64,000 nucleotides of DNA. Origin: an uncultured Bacilli bacterium. GTDB lineage: Bacteria > Bacillota_I > Bacilli_A > ML615J-28 > CAG-313. The notes beneath the pieces were generated by a model, which saw only the letters and a list, made by a program, of their open reading frames with translations, did no database searches and was not told the origin of the DNA. This document shows, piece by piece, positions 1-7,999 of this stretch (position 1 is its first letter; each line of letters begins with the position of its first letter). Where the stretch lies: positions 62,001-126,000 of the forward strand of contig CAKPBI010000002.1 of assembly GCA_934140285.1 (NCBI GenBank), read 5' to 3'. The translations under genes were made by a program, and so were the position numbers.

Positions 1-204
1 TCCCTCATGTAAAATGTTTGTTTCTCTAAAATTTAATATTAGATCGGTATTTGTAAAAATTAAATAGTCAAAGATATATGTTGTCTCGCCATCTTTTAGA
101 TGAGCATCATCAAGTAAAAATATAGGATGATTAATTGTTAAACATAAAGAATTATTAATTTGACTATTTTTTGAAACAATTATTATTTGTTTTGTTATTT
201 CCAT
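1..204 (-). CDS. Hypothetical protein, N-terminal fragment (runs off the window)
   Basis: An open frame of 68 codons starts at an ATG at 202-204 on the minus strand and stays open to the window edge, so only the N-terminus is visible. A GGGTGAT ribosome binding site lies just upstream. The protein begins MEITKQIIIVSKNSQ and has no signal peptide; it alternates beta-like hydrophobic stretches with polar residues, as in a small alpha/beta domain. I do not recognise the family. It is divergent from the CPBP-like gene at 390, with about 185 bp between them. Confidence 0.6.
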   Translation of the reverse strand, partial: MEITKQIIIVSKNSQINNSLCLTINHPIFLLDDAHLKDGETTYIFDYLIFTNTDLILNFRETNILHEG

Positions 205-221
205 ATATATCACCCATCTAT

Positions 222-230
222 ATTATAACA
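222..230 (-). promoter_or_regulatory. Putative extended -10 promoter for the partial gene
   Basis: On the minus strand TATAAT (222-227) is preceded by TGT (228-230), an extended -10. The -35 region is only a T-rich tract with no good match. The implied leader would be very short, about 10 nt. Confidence 0.4.
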
Positions 231-322
231 TCTATAACTAAAAGAAAAAAACTAATAGCATTATAATTTAAAAATTAAATTCAGCCAAAGTTTTACCAAT
301 AATAAAAAATTATTTAATTATA

Positions 323-351
323 TTGCAAAAAAAGCATAATTATGCTATAAT
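323..351 (+). promoter_or_regulatory. Sigma-A promoter, TTGCAA-N17-TATAAT
   Basis: TTGCAA at 323-328 and TATAAT at 346-351 are separated by 17 bp, and TGC immediately precedes the -10. It would drive the four-gene operon from 390 to 4783. Confidence 0.75.
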
Positions 352-389
352 AAAAAATACTAAAGAAATAGAATGTGAAGTGATAAACA

Positions 390-1193
390 TTGAAATTTAG
401 ATGTAAAAACTGCTTTAAAGTCCTTAATAAAAATGAAGAATACTGCACAAGCTGTGGTGAACATAGTGAAGAAGTAGCTGCATATATGGCTGAGAGTAAG
501 CACGAACTTGATAGTATCGCAAAATTAAAATTATCACTAATTATGTACTTAGCAATTGCATTTCTTGGTACAGGCGTTTTAATGATTACATTTGCGGTTA
601 TCCAAAATAAAAATTCATCTACATATGATATGAATGCATGTAAGGGTATCAGTTTCTTGATATCTAGTATTGTTTTATTTATTGTTATGATTGCAGTAAA
701 CTTTAAAGAATTAAAATTAATGCTATTTAATGGTACAACCAAACAACTAGGAGCTGCATTGTTAGTTGGTATTCTTGTTATGGGTATTATAGGTGTATTA
801 CATTATTTAAGTGTTAATACTCGTGTTATTCCAAACTATATGGTTGATTTCTTAAATGGAACAATTATTTTTGAAGTAGATGGTAACTGGATGTCTTCAA
901 CTACATTATTAATCTCTTTATTATTTAGTATTGTAGTAGAAGAAATAGTTTTTAGAAAAAGATTAATCGATGCATTGGATGATGAAACATTGCTTGGTGA
1001 TACAGCTATAGTAATCATCAGTGCAATTATTGCTACCATTCTTGATTTTATGTGGCTAATGTCCACAGAAACAATTATTACAATGTTTATTCTTAATATG
1101 GCAATGAATGGAATATATATGAATACCAATCGTAGTATTGGCATAAACATTATCCTTCGTGTCATTCTTATTTGCATAATTTTTATATTATAG
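390..1193 (+). CDS. Zinc-ribbon CPBP-like membrane protein, probably catalytically inactive
   Basis: 267 aa from a TTG start at 390, behind a weak GAAGTGAT site; the zinc ribbon begins immediately, which supports this start. Cys5, Cys8, Cys19 and Cys22 form two CxxC knuckles. About six membrane segments follow, at roughly 46-70, 86-104, 119-140, 170-183, 205-222 and 228-242. The stretch VVEEIVFRKRL (182-192) carries the EExxxR motif of CPBP (CAAX-type/Abi) intramembrane proteases. The His residues that normally complete the site in the next two motifs are absent: there is no His after residue 138. It may be a pseudoprotease or regulatory membrane protein. It lies 10 nt upstream of ychF. Confidence 0.7.
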   Translation: MKFRCKNCFKVLNKNEEYCTSCGEHSEEVAAYMAESKHELDSIAKLKLSLIMYLAIAFLGTGVLMITFAVIQNKNSSTYDMNACKGISFLISSIVLFIVMIAVNFKELKLMLFNGTTKQLGAALLVGILVMGIIGVLHYLSVNTRVIPNYMVDFLNGTIIFEVDGNWMSSTTLLISLLFSIVVEEIVFRKRLIDALDDETLLGDTAIVIISAIIATILDFMWLMSTETIITMFILNMAMNGIYMNTNRSIGINIILRVILICIIFIL

Positions 1194-1203
1194 GAGGCAT
1201 AAA

Positions 1204-2301
1204 ATGGGACTAACAGCCGGAATTGTAGGATTACCCAATGTAGGTAAATCTACATTATTTAATGCAATAACTAAAGCTGGAGCTTTCGCTGCAAACTTCC
1301 CTTTCGCAACTATTGAACCAAATGTTGGGGTAGTAGAAGTTCATGATGAAAGACTTGATAAAATTGTAGAAATAGTAAAACCACGTAGTATTGTACCTAC
1401 ATCATTTTCTTTTACTGATATCGCTGGATTAGTTAAAGGAGCAAGTCATGGTGAAGGATTAGGAAATCAATTTTTATCACATATAAGAGATGTTGATGCA
1501 ATCTGTCAAGTAGTAAGATGCTTTGATAGTGACCAAATTATTCATGTTGAAGGACGTGTCGATCCAATTGATGATATTGAAACAGTTAACCTAGAATTAA
1601 TACTTGCGGATTTAGATGTTGTAGAAAAGAGAATTCCTAAGATTGAAAAAAGGGCGTTAATGAAGGTTGATAAGGATTCAGTAGTCGAATATGGAATTTT
1701 GAAAAAGCTTCAAGAAGGGTTTTTAAATAATATTCCTGCTCGCTTAATTTCATTAACTGATGAGGAAAAACTATTTATTAAAAACTATCAATTTTTAACT
1801 ATGAAACCAATGTTATATGTCGCAAATGTTTCAGAAGATGATGTCGTTACTGGTAATGATTACACTAAAAGAGTAAAAGAATATGCTGATAAAACAAACT
1901 CAAAAGTTGTTATTATTAGTGCAAAGATAGAAGAAGAACTTAGTGCCCTAGATGATGAAGAAAGACAAATGTTTCTAGAAGAACTTGGAATTAAAACAAG
2001 TGGATTAGATGAATTAATCCATGAAGCATATGCTTTACTTGGTTTATGTACTTTCTTTACAGCAGGAGAAAAAGAATGCCGAGCTTGGACTTTTAAAAAA
2101 GGAATGAAAGCACCAGAATGTGCAGGTGTTATTCATAGTGATTTTGAAAAAGGCTTTATTAAAGCAGAAACATATTCATACGATGATTTAATAACTTACG
2201 GTACTCCACAAAAAGTAAAAGAGGCAGGCAAGGTTAGACTTGAAGGGAAAGACTATGTCGTTCAAGATGGCGACATAATGCTATTTAGATTTAATATTTA
2301 A
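1204..2301 (+). CDS. ychF: Redox-responsive ribosome-associated ATPase YchF
   Basis: 365 aa, the usual length for the family. The G1 loop GLPNVGKST is at residues 9-17, followed by the family motif FPFATIEPN and the switch DIAGLVKGA. The position of NKxD reads NVSEDD, as in YchF/OLA1, which prefer ATP to GTP. The C-terminus is the TGS domain (about 280-365). YchF is a cytosolic P-loop ATPase that binds ribosomes and is linked to stress and translation control. An AGGAGG site lies 6 nt upstream of the ATG. It is second in the operon led by the zinc-ribbon CPBP-like gene. Confidence 0.97.
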   Translation: MGLTAGIVGLPNVGKSTLFNAITKAGAFAANFPFATIEPNVGVVEVHDERLDKIVEIVKPRSIVPTSFSFTDIAGLVKGASHGEGLGNQFLSHIRDVDAICQVVRCFDSDQIIHVEGRVDPIDDIETVNLELILADLDVVEKRIPKIEKRALMKVDKDSVVEYGILKKLQEGFLNNIPARLISLTDEEKLFIKNYQFLTMKPMLYVANVSEDDVVTGNDYTKRVKEYADKTNSKVVIISAKIEEELSALDDEERQMFLEELGIKTSGLDELIHEAYALLGLCTFFTAGEKECRAWTFKKGMKAPECAGVIHSDFEKGFIKAETYSYDDLITYGTPQKVKEAGKVRLEGKDYVVQDGDIMLFRFNI

Positions 2302-2318
2302 CGAAAGGAGATAATAGT

Positions 2319-3848
2319 ATGACACCTACAAATCAATATGTGGATAAACTTGCAAAAAGAAATCCCGAATTATACAAATATTTTTTACGTGGCATTGAAA
2401 TTCTAGAATTACTAAATTCAAAAATGTATGAAGCTTACTTTGTCGGTGGTGTTGTACGAGACTACTTATTAGGTGTTGACTTTAAGGATATCGATATTGC
2501 GACAGCCGCGACACCTAAAGAAGTATTAGATTTATTTCCAGAAGGAGATGGACGTTTTTCAGAACTTGGATGTGTAGAAATTAGAGAAGGAAATATGTTG
2601 TTTCAAATTACTACATTTAGAGATGAAAAACTAGTAACCACGAGAAAAACTAAAAACATCCACTATTCTAAAAAATTAATAGATGATGTTTTAAGAAGAG
2701 ATTTTACAATTAATGGTTTAGCGTTATCTTCAAATCTTAATGTCATTGATATAGTTGGTGGCCAAAAAGACTTGAAAAAAGGCGTAATCCAAGTAATAGG
2801 AAAACCTAAAGTAAGATTCAAAGAAGATCCTCTAAGAATGCTTCGTGGCATTGAATTGATGGCTAGATATAATTTTGTCCTATCAGGCTCAACAACAAGA
2901 GGAATGAAAAAATGTCGTAAGTACATACCTGATATATCACAAATGAAATTATCAGAAATGTTACTAAAAATAATGAATGGAAAATATGCCAAAAATGCTT
3001 TATATCAAATGGCTAATATAGACTTATTTAGTAGTGATGCTGTTTATGCGAAATGGTTACTTGGAATATGTCGTAAATATAAGAAAACAAATGTAACAGA
3101 AAAATTAGCTTTATTATATTATATGTATGGTTCAATTCCTAAAAATACTTGTTATTCGCATCAACAACTTCAAGAAATGGAAAAACTTATTATGATGGCT
3201 AAAGTTCTTGATAAACAACTAATTGATGGAATGATGCTTTATAAATATGGAAGTCCAATTGTTCTATCAGCTAACTATATGCTAGCAAGCATGGGTGGAA
3301 AGTATAAAGATAAATCTAGATTTATAAAAAAACTAGATAAGCGTTTACCACTACATGATCGTAGAGATTTTAGATTTACGGCTGAAGAGTTAATTCAAAT
3401 GTTAGACGGAAAAACAGGACCAAAGATTACAGAAATCATGGAACTTCTAATTGATAAAGTTATTCGTGGAGAAATCCTTAATAATAATACAATAATTAGG
3501 CAAGAAGCAATGCGCATAATTGCCTTAGAAAATCTTGATAATTCAACAGAAAAACCAAACCCAGAACCACAACAACCGGTTAAACAACCATCAACCCCAG
3601 TACAAGAACCTCAAGTTACTGTTACACCAAGAGTTGAAGTAGTTGTTGATGTTGAACAAATTAAAGCTAAGTATGCTGAAGAATATAAGAGTTTATATGC
3701 ATCATATATGCGTTCAGTTCAAGGATATCAATCAATGTCTGATGAAGAAAAACAAGAAGTAAGTCGTAGTGTAAAAAATAGAGTACGTAATGAATTACTT
3801 TCTAAAAATGCAGATTATAATATTTTAGTTGAAAGGGGAATAATCTAA
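2319..3848 (+). CDS. cca: CCA-adding-type tRNA nucleotidyltransferase with C-terminal extension
   Basis: 509 aa. Class II nucleotidyltransferase features are clear: GGVVRD at 43-48, the catalytic DIDI pair (Asp57, Asp59), RRDFTINGLA near 124-134, and an EDPLRMLR motif followed by the helical body. Such enzymes add CCA, or A only, to tRNA 3' ends; which activity this one has cannot be told from sequence alone. From about residue 407 a Pro/Gln-rich linker leads into a charged helical tail of about 70 residues, which is not part of the standard enzyme (usually about 400 aa). It overlaps yhaM by one base (TAATG), so both are RNA 3'-end enzymes expressed together. Confidence 0.88.
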   Translation: MTPTNQYVDKLAKRNPELYKYFLRGIEILELLNSKMYEAYFVGGVVRDYLLGVDFKDIDIATAATPKEVLDLFPEGDGRFSELGCVEIREGNMLFQITTFRDEKLVTTRKTKNIHYSKKLIDDVLRRDFTINGLALSSNLNVIDIVGGQKDLKKGVIQVIGKPKVRFKEDPLRMLRGIELMARYNFVLSGSTTRGMKKCRKYIPDISQMKLSEMLLKIMNGKYAKNALYQMANIDLFSSDAVYAKWLLGICRKYKKTNVTEKLALLYYMYGSIPKNTCYSHQQLQEMEKLIMMAKVLDKQLIDGMMLYKYGSPIVLSANYMLASMGGKYKDKSRFIKKLDKRLPLHDRRDFRFTAEELIQMLDGKTGPKITEIMELLIDKVIRGEILNNNTIIRQEAMRIIALENLDNSTEKPNPEPQQPVKQPSTPVQEPQVTVTPRVEVVVDVEQIKAKYAEEYKSLYASYMRSVQGYQSMSDEEKQEVSRSVKNRVRNELLSKNADYNILVERGII

Positions 3849-4783
3849 TGAGAAAATTTAGTGATATGAAAATTGGTGAAGATGTATCTTTTTATGCATT
3901 AGTAGAAGGATTTCAACTTCGTTATACCCCAAATAAAAGCGCATATTATAGTGCAAGCTTATCAGATGGTGATCAAATAGTTGATGCAAGAATTTGGGAT
4001 ACTGCTATTGTTGAAAGTGTAAATATGACAAAAGGAGATATATATTATTTCACAGCGCATATTAATGAATATGCTGGAAAAACTCAATTTGTGATTAAAG
4101 CAGCTCGTGGTGTTAATGAAGATGAAATTGACAAAAAAGTATTTTATCGCTCTGCACCAATAACTGAAGAAGCTTTAAGAATGGAAATTAAGCGTTACAT
4201 TAATAAGATAGAAAATCCAATTCTAAAAGAACTTGTAATTCAAATGATTAGTAAAGTCGCAAATGACTATTTTACATTTCCTGCAGCAATGTCAATGCAT
4301 CACAATTATGCATCAGGACTTGCTTATCACACATATACAATGTTAAGACTTGCTGATACATATTTAGAATTATATCCAGGAATGAGTCAAGACTTATTAT
4401 ATGCTGGTACAATTGTACATGATATTGGTAAGACTAAAGAATTAAGTGGTATACATGGAACAGTGTACACAGAAGAAGGAAATCTTTTAGGTCATATAGT
4501 TATTGGCTTACAAATGGTCGCTTCTGTTGCGACTACCTTAGGAGTAGAAGATACAGAAGAAGTAAAAGCATTATCTCATTTAATTGCTTCCCATCATGGA
4601 GAACTTGAATTTGGAAGTCCAAAAGAACCAGGAATGCTAGAAGCATTTGCCCTTCATTTTATGGATCTTGCAGATGCTAAAATGACTGCCGTATCTACAG
4701 AAGTAGTAAAAACGGAAAAAGGAAAAAGCACAGGTCCTATCGGAAGTATCGGTAGAAAAACAATATATCGTGCAGACTTATAG
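3848..4783 (+). CDS. yhaM: 3'-to-5' exoribonuclease YhaM
   Basis: 311 aa, matching YhaM. An N-terminal OB-fold (about 10-90) is followed by an HD hydrolase domain: His161 in the AYHTYTM segment, the HD pair at 191-192 (IVHDIGKTKELSG), then SHHGE and DLADAK. YhaM is a Mn-dependent exonuclease that trims RNA 3' ends. The start codon overlaps the stop of the CCA-type gene by one base, so translation is probably coupled. It is the last gene of the operon, ended by a hairpin at 4792-4818. Confidence 0.95.
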   Translation: MRKFSDMKIGEDVSFYALVEGFQLRYTPNKSAYYSASLSDGDQIVDARIWDTAIVESVNMTKGDIYYFTAHINEYAGKTQFVIKAARGVNEDEIDKKVFYRSAPITEEALRMEIKRYINKIENPILKELVIQMISKVANDYFTFPAAMSMHHNYASGLAYHTYTMLRLADTYLELYPGMSQDLLYAGTIVHDIGKTKELSGIHGTVYTEEGNLLGHIVIGLQMVASVATTLGVEDTEEVKALSHLIASHHGELEFGSPKEPGMLEAFALHFMDLADAKMTAVSTEVVKTEKGKSTGPIGSIGRKTIYRADL

Positions 4784-4791
4784 AGTCGAAA

Positions 4792-4818
4792 AAAGCTGAG
4801 TAGTAATTACTCAGCTTT
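4792..4818. terminator. Bidirectional terminator between yhaM and the minus-strand membrane protein
   Basis: A perfect 11-bp stem (4792-4802 with 4808-4818) has a 5-nt loop, with A-rich sequence on one side and T-rich on the other. The minus-strand gene's stop codon (4807-4809) is inside it. Confidence 0.85.
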
Positions 4819-5337
4819 ATTTTCATCTTCAAATGTATATTTAATATCCATCGCAATAAAATTTTCAATACGTCTAAATTTTAAAAGAGTATTTGCCCTT
4901 TGTACAAATAATGTATCAACGGCTTCCCAAATAAATACCCAAGCAAAAATATTAATACATTCAGTTAATACTGCTCCAATATTCAAATTTGATAGTATGA
5001 TCATTATAGATAAAGCAATAACTCCAATTATAATACATGAAATACCAAATATTTTTTTTCTTTTAATATCTCTTAATAAATCATGATATTGAAGTGTATA
5101 ATAATTTTTAATAGCTTTATTAAACATTTGCATATCATTATCACTTAATTTCTCACAATGAATATTTAATGATAATAAAGTTTTATGGTGAAACTCATTA
5201 GCACAGTTTTCTAAAAAGTTTGCTACCTCATTAGAAATAACAGGCTTGCCTTCTAGTGAATATGGTGACAAGAAATTTGATGTATCATTAATGGCCATAT
5301 CAATCTCAGATTTTTCTGCTATAATTTTCTTTTTCAT
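4807..5337 (-). CDS. Hypothetical membrane protein with two membrane segments
   Basis: 176 aa starting MKKKIIAEKSEIDM, with an AAGGAGT site upstream. The first 90 residues are polar and look helical. Two hydrophobic segments follow (about 97-118 and 124-142), then a short positively charged cytosolic tail. No enzymatic motif is seen and I do not recognise the family. It is convergent with yhaM, shares its terminator and appears to have its own promoter, so it is probably monocistronic. Confidence 0.75.
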   Translation of the reverse strand: MKKKIIAEKSEIDMAINDTSNFLSPYSLEGKPVISNEVANFLENCANEFHHKTLLSLNIHCEKLSDNDMQMFNKAIKNYYTLQYHDLLRDIKRKKIFGISCIIIGVIALSIMIILSNLNIGAVLTECINIFAWVFIWEAVDTLFVQRANTLLKFRRIENFIAMDIKYTFEDENKAE

Positions 5338-5360
5338 AATTTACTCCTTAATATATACTA

Positions 5361-5389
5361 ATTATATTATATTAGGAGAAAAAAGTCTA
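5361..5389 (-). promoter_or_regulatory. Putative sigma-A promoter, TAGACT-N17-TATAAT
   Basis: On the minus strand TAGACT (5384-5389) and TATAAT (5361-5366) are 17 bp apart, just upstream of the 176-aa membrane protein gene. A second overlapping TATAAT (5366-5371) lacks a matching -35. Confidence 0.5.
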
Positions 5390-5403
5390 GAACCTAGCAA
5401 ATA

Positions 5404-5435
5404 AAAATAGCTATACATTTAAGTATAGCTATTTT
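5404..5435 (-). terminator. Intrinsic terminator of the large lipoprotein operon
   Basis: A perfect 13-bp stem (5404-5416 with 5423-5435) has a 6-nt loop and is followed on the minus strand by a T-rich tract. It lies directly after the 5442-7985 gene. Confidence 0.85.
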
Positions 5436-5441
5436 CTTTAA

Positions 5442-7985
5442 TTATTCAGCTGTTGTATAATTGTCATTAATTAAATCTAATAAACCATTAGCCATTTCTT
5501 CGTTTGCCCATTTAGTATTTTTGATTTGTTCTTTACATAAATCTAAAATAGTGTTCATAGTTTTAGCACCTGCAACATTGTTAATCTTTAATAGAGCATT
5601 AATAGCAGGAACATAGAAATTAGTAATAGCTGTAGATTTAGTTGATGTACCTTTTTCTACATATTCATCATATTCAAGTAAAGTAATATTTACTTGTTTT
5701 TCTGTTGAATTTGTATAAGCAGGAGCATTAGCTTTAATAACACTTAATTTATAAGCAGTTGAAACATTTGCATTTTCATCACTTGATTGTGCAAAGTAGA
5801 ATACATCAGATGTAAAGTCAAGTGCAGTCACGAAATGACCTGTATCATTCTTAGTATAATGATATCCAGGATCTAATGATTGACCTGTAATCTTAGTTCC
5901 AATGTTTTTGCCTTCTTCATCAGTTAATTCATCGTAATTATTGATTTTGTCATATAAAGTTTTAATTTCAGCTTTAATTGTTTCATTAATAGATGAAGAA
6001 TTAGTGTAAGAAGTAGAAGTAACAACGCTTAAGCGAAGTCCTGCAGCTTTAAATTTACCCCATACAACATGGCCGTTTGAAGCAAGTTTATAAGAAACAG
6101 CAGTTTCTTGTAAAGCAGTTTCTAAAGTTTTACCAAGTTTTGAATTCTTAGTTACGCTTTCTTCAGCAACATCATATACTTTGTTAATAAGTTCAGCAGA
6201 TAGTGGATCTGTATCAACACCCGCAAGATATTCATCAGCTACACCATTATTATCTTTGTCATAGTATGCCATAACACCGATAATGCTAGCGCTGAAGTAT
6301 TCTTTAAGAAGTTCTCTCATCTTTTCTTGTACTGCATCATCAACTTCAACAGTCTTTGTTGTACCATCTTCATTGGTAACTTCTTTAGTTGAAACCCATA
6401 ATGATCTAGCTAGTTTATTTTTAGCATAAGAATAGATACTACCATCAAGGTTAAACATTAATTCTTTTTCATCTTGTACACCAAGGTAATCACGTAAGAA
6501 GTTTTGCCAACCATAGTTTGCAGGATAACCATTTTCTTCATAGTTGCCTTGTTCAAATGCAGTTTTATATTTAGTTACATCTGATTTGTAGAATTCATCA
6601 TATTTACTTTGATTTAAAACTTCACCAGTTTTATAGTTATAAATTGTATTGTAGTTTTCATTTGTTAATACAACATATTGTTGTAATAATAATAAAGATA
6701 TAATTGAACCATATTTTTTAGTTAATTTTTCGAATAATTGTTGTGCAGTTAATTCATATGTTTTTCCATCATGTTCAAAACTTGCGACAACTGTCTTGCT
6801 TTCTTCATATGTTACTTTGTAAGCATCATATTCACTAATTGATAATGCTTTGTAAGCAGCTTTGTAATCAACAACATATTTAGTTTCAAGACCTTGATCA
6901 TAAATCTTTAGATTGATTTTATTACGTTTTTCATTTAAAACTTTTGTAATATAATCATTGCTAATTGATTGTTCAACTAAAGAGTGGAAAATTTCGTTCA
7001 TTTCATCTTCAGTTAAATCTTTAAATTCTTTAGAACCATCACTAACTTCGTCAAGTTTAATAGCTAAGAAACAACGGCTTCCGTATGAAATTGGACCATG
7101 AGTATATGATTTATTTTCATCAACGCCTAATTTTTCTAAATCTGCAACTTTTGAAGCAATAACTGATGAAATATCATTTAATTCTTTATAAGTATATGAA
7201 TTTTTAACTTCAGATTCTTCACCATTAATTGCTTTATACATTTTTTTGAAAACTTCTTCAATAGATGTACCGTTTGTATTCCAACTGCTATTTAAGTTTT
7301 TAAGTTCAACACCAGCAAGTTCCATAACATCTTTTGCTTGTTTTTCAGAATCAAATGTTATAATAATTGCTTTATATGTAGGACGATGTTGGCTTTCATA
7401 GTAAGTTTTGTAATCGTCTTCAGTAAAGTAATCTTTTTCATTTTTATCATCAGCGTTATATTCTTCAACAAATTTCTTGAATGCACTAACAGCGAAACTC
7501 ATTCTTACATATTCATCATGGTAATATTGAGTCCATTCTTCTTCAGTCTTTAAACCGATAGCACGCATATTCTTTTTAAATTCATTAAGTTTCTTTTCTT
7601 TTTCTACAGGATCTGTAGGGATGTCAGCCTTTGTGTTATCATTTTCATCAACACCATAAATGATTTGGTCAAGATTTACTTTGAATGTATCTTCATTATA
7701 GTGTGAATCATAAACAGAAGGGTTAGTGCCTAATATAATTTTGTCAATCCAACTAGTTAATTCATCTAATCCATATGATTGAACTAAATGATTGTAGATA
7801 GCTTGATTAGTTACTTTATAATCTCCCATAGTAACAAATGCATCATTAGGATTTTCAATAGTTGGTGTTACACTAGGATAAGGTTTATTAGATTTATCCT
7901 TTTTACAACTAACTACAGTAAAAAGGCAGATAATAGCTAATAGACAAGGAAGAATACGTTTGAATAATAATATATTTCTTTTCAT
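5442..7985 (-). CDS. Large SurA/PrsA-like lipoprotein, second of a tandem pair
   Basis: 847 aa from the ATG at 7985. An ATG five codons upstream overlaps the GGAGG ribosome site and is less likely. A lipoprotein signal ends at the lipobox VVSC, followed by KKDKSNK. The domain after it (GDYKVTNQAIYNHLVQ) resembles the SurA/PrsA N-terminal chaperone module. Around residue 205 the stretch YKAIIITFDSEKQA recalls the start of a parvulin domain, but conserved active-site residues are not obvious. The 400 C-terminal residues share motifs (YGWQNFLRDYLG, KFKAAGLRLSV) with the upstream neighbour, so the two are paralogs. It is probably an extracytoplasmic folding factor, by inference. Confidence 0.72.
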   Translation of the reverse strand: MKRNILLFKRILPCLLAIICLFTVVSCKKDKSNKPYPSVTPTIENPNDAFVTMGDYKVTNQAIYNHLVQSYGLDELTSWIDKIILGTNPSVYDSHYNEDTFKVNLDQIIYGVDENDNTKADIPTDPVEKEKKLNEFKKNMRAIGLKTEEEWTQYYHDEYVRMSFAVSAFKKFVEEYNADDKNEKDYFTEDDYKTYYESQHRPTYKAIIITFDSEKQAKDVMELAGVELKNLNSSWNTNGTSIEEVFKKMYKAINGEESEVKNSYTYKELNDISSVIASKVADLEKLGVDENKSYTHGPISYGSRCFLAIKLDEVSDGSKEFKDLTEDEMNEIFHSLVEQSISNDYITKVLNEKRNKINLKIYDQGLETKYVVDYKAAYKALSISEYDAYKVTYEESKTVVASFEHDGKTYELTAQQLFEKLTKKYGSIISLLLLQQYVVLTNENYNTIYNYKTGEVLNQSKYDEFYKSDVTKYKTAFEQGNYEENGYPANYGWQNFLRDYLGVQDEKELMFNLDGSIYSYAKNKLARSLWVSTKEVTNEDGTTKTVEVDDAVQEKMRELLKEYFSASIIGVMAYYDKDNNGVADEYLAGVDTDPLSAELINKVYDVAEESVTKNSKLGKTLETALQETAVSYKLASNGHVVWGKFKAAGLRLSVVTSTSYTNSSSINETIKAEIKTLYDKINNYDELTDEEGKNIGTKITGQSLDPGYHYTKNDTGHFVTALDFTSDVFYFAQSSDENANVSTAYKLSVIKANAPAYTNSTEKQVNITLLEYDEYVEKGTSTKSTAITNFYVPAINALLKINNVAGAKTMNTILDLCKEQIKNTKWANEEMANGLLDLINDNYTTAE

Positions 7986-7999
7986 CTTTTTTTCCTCCA

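Noticed and set aside
836..1177. 113-residue minus-strand ORF inside the CPBP-like gene
   Set aside because: It mirrors the coding gene, has no ribosome site and has hydrophobic composition explained by the reverse of membrane codons.
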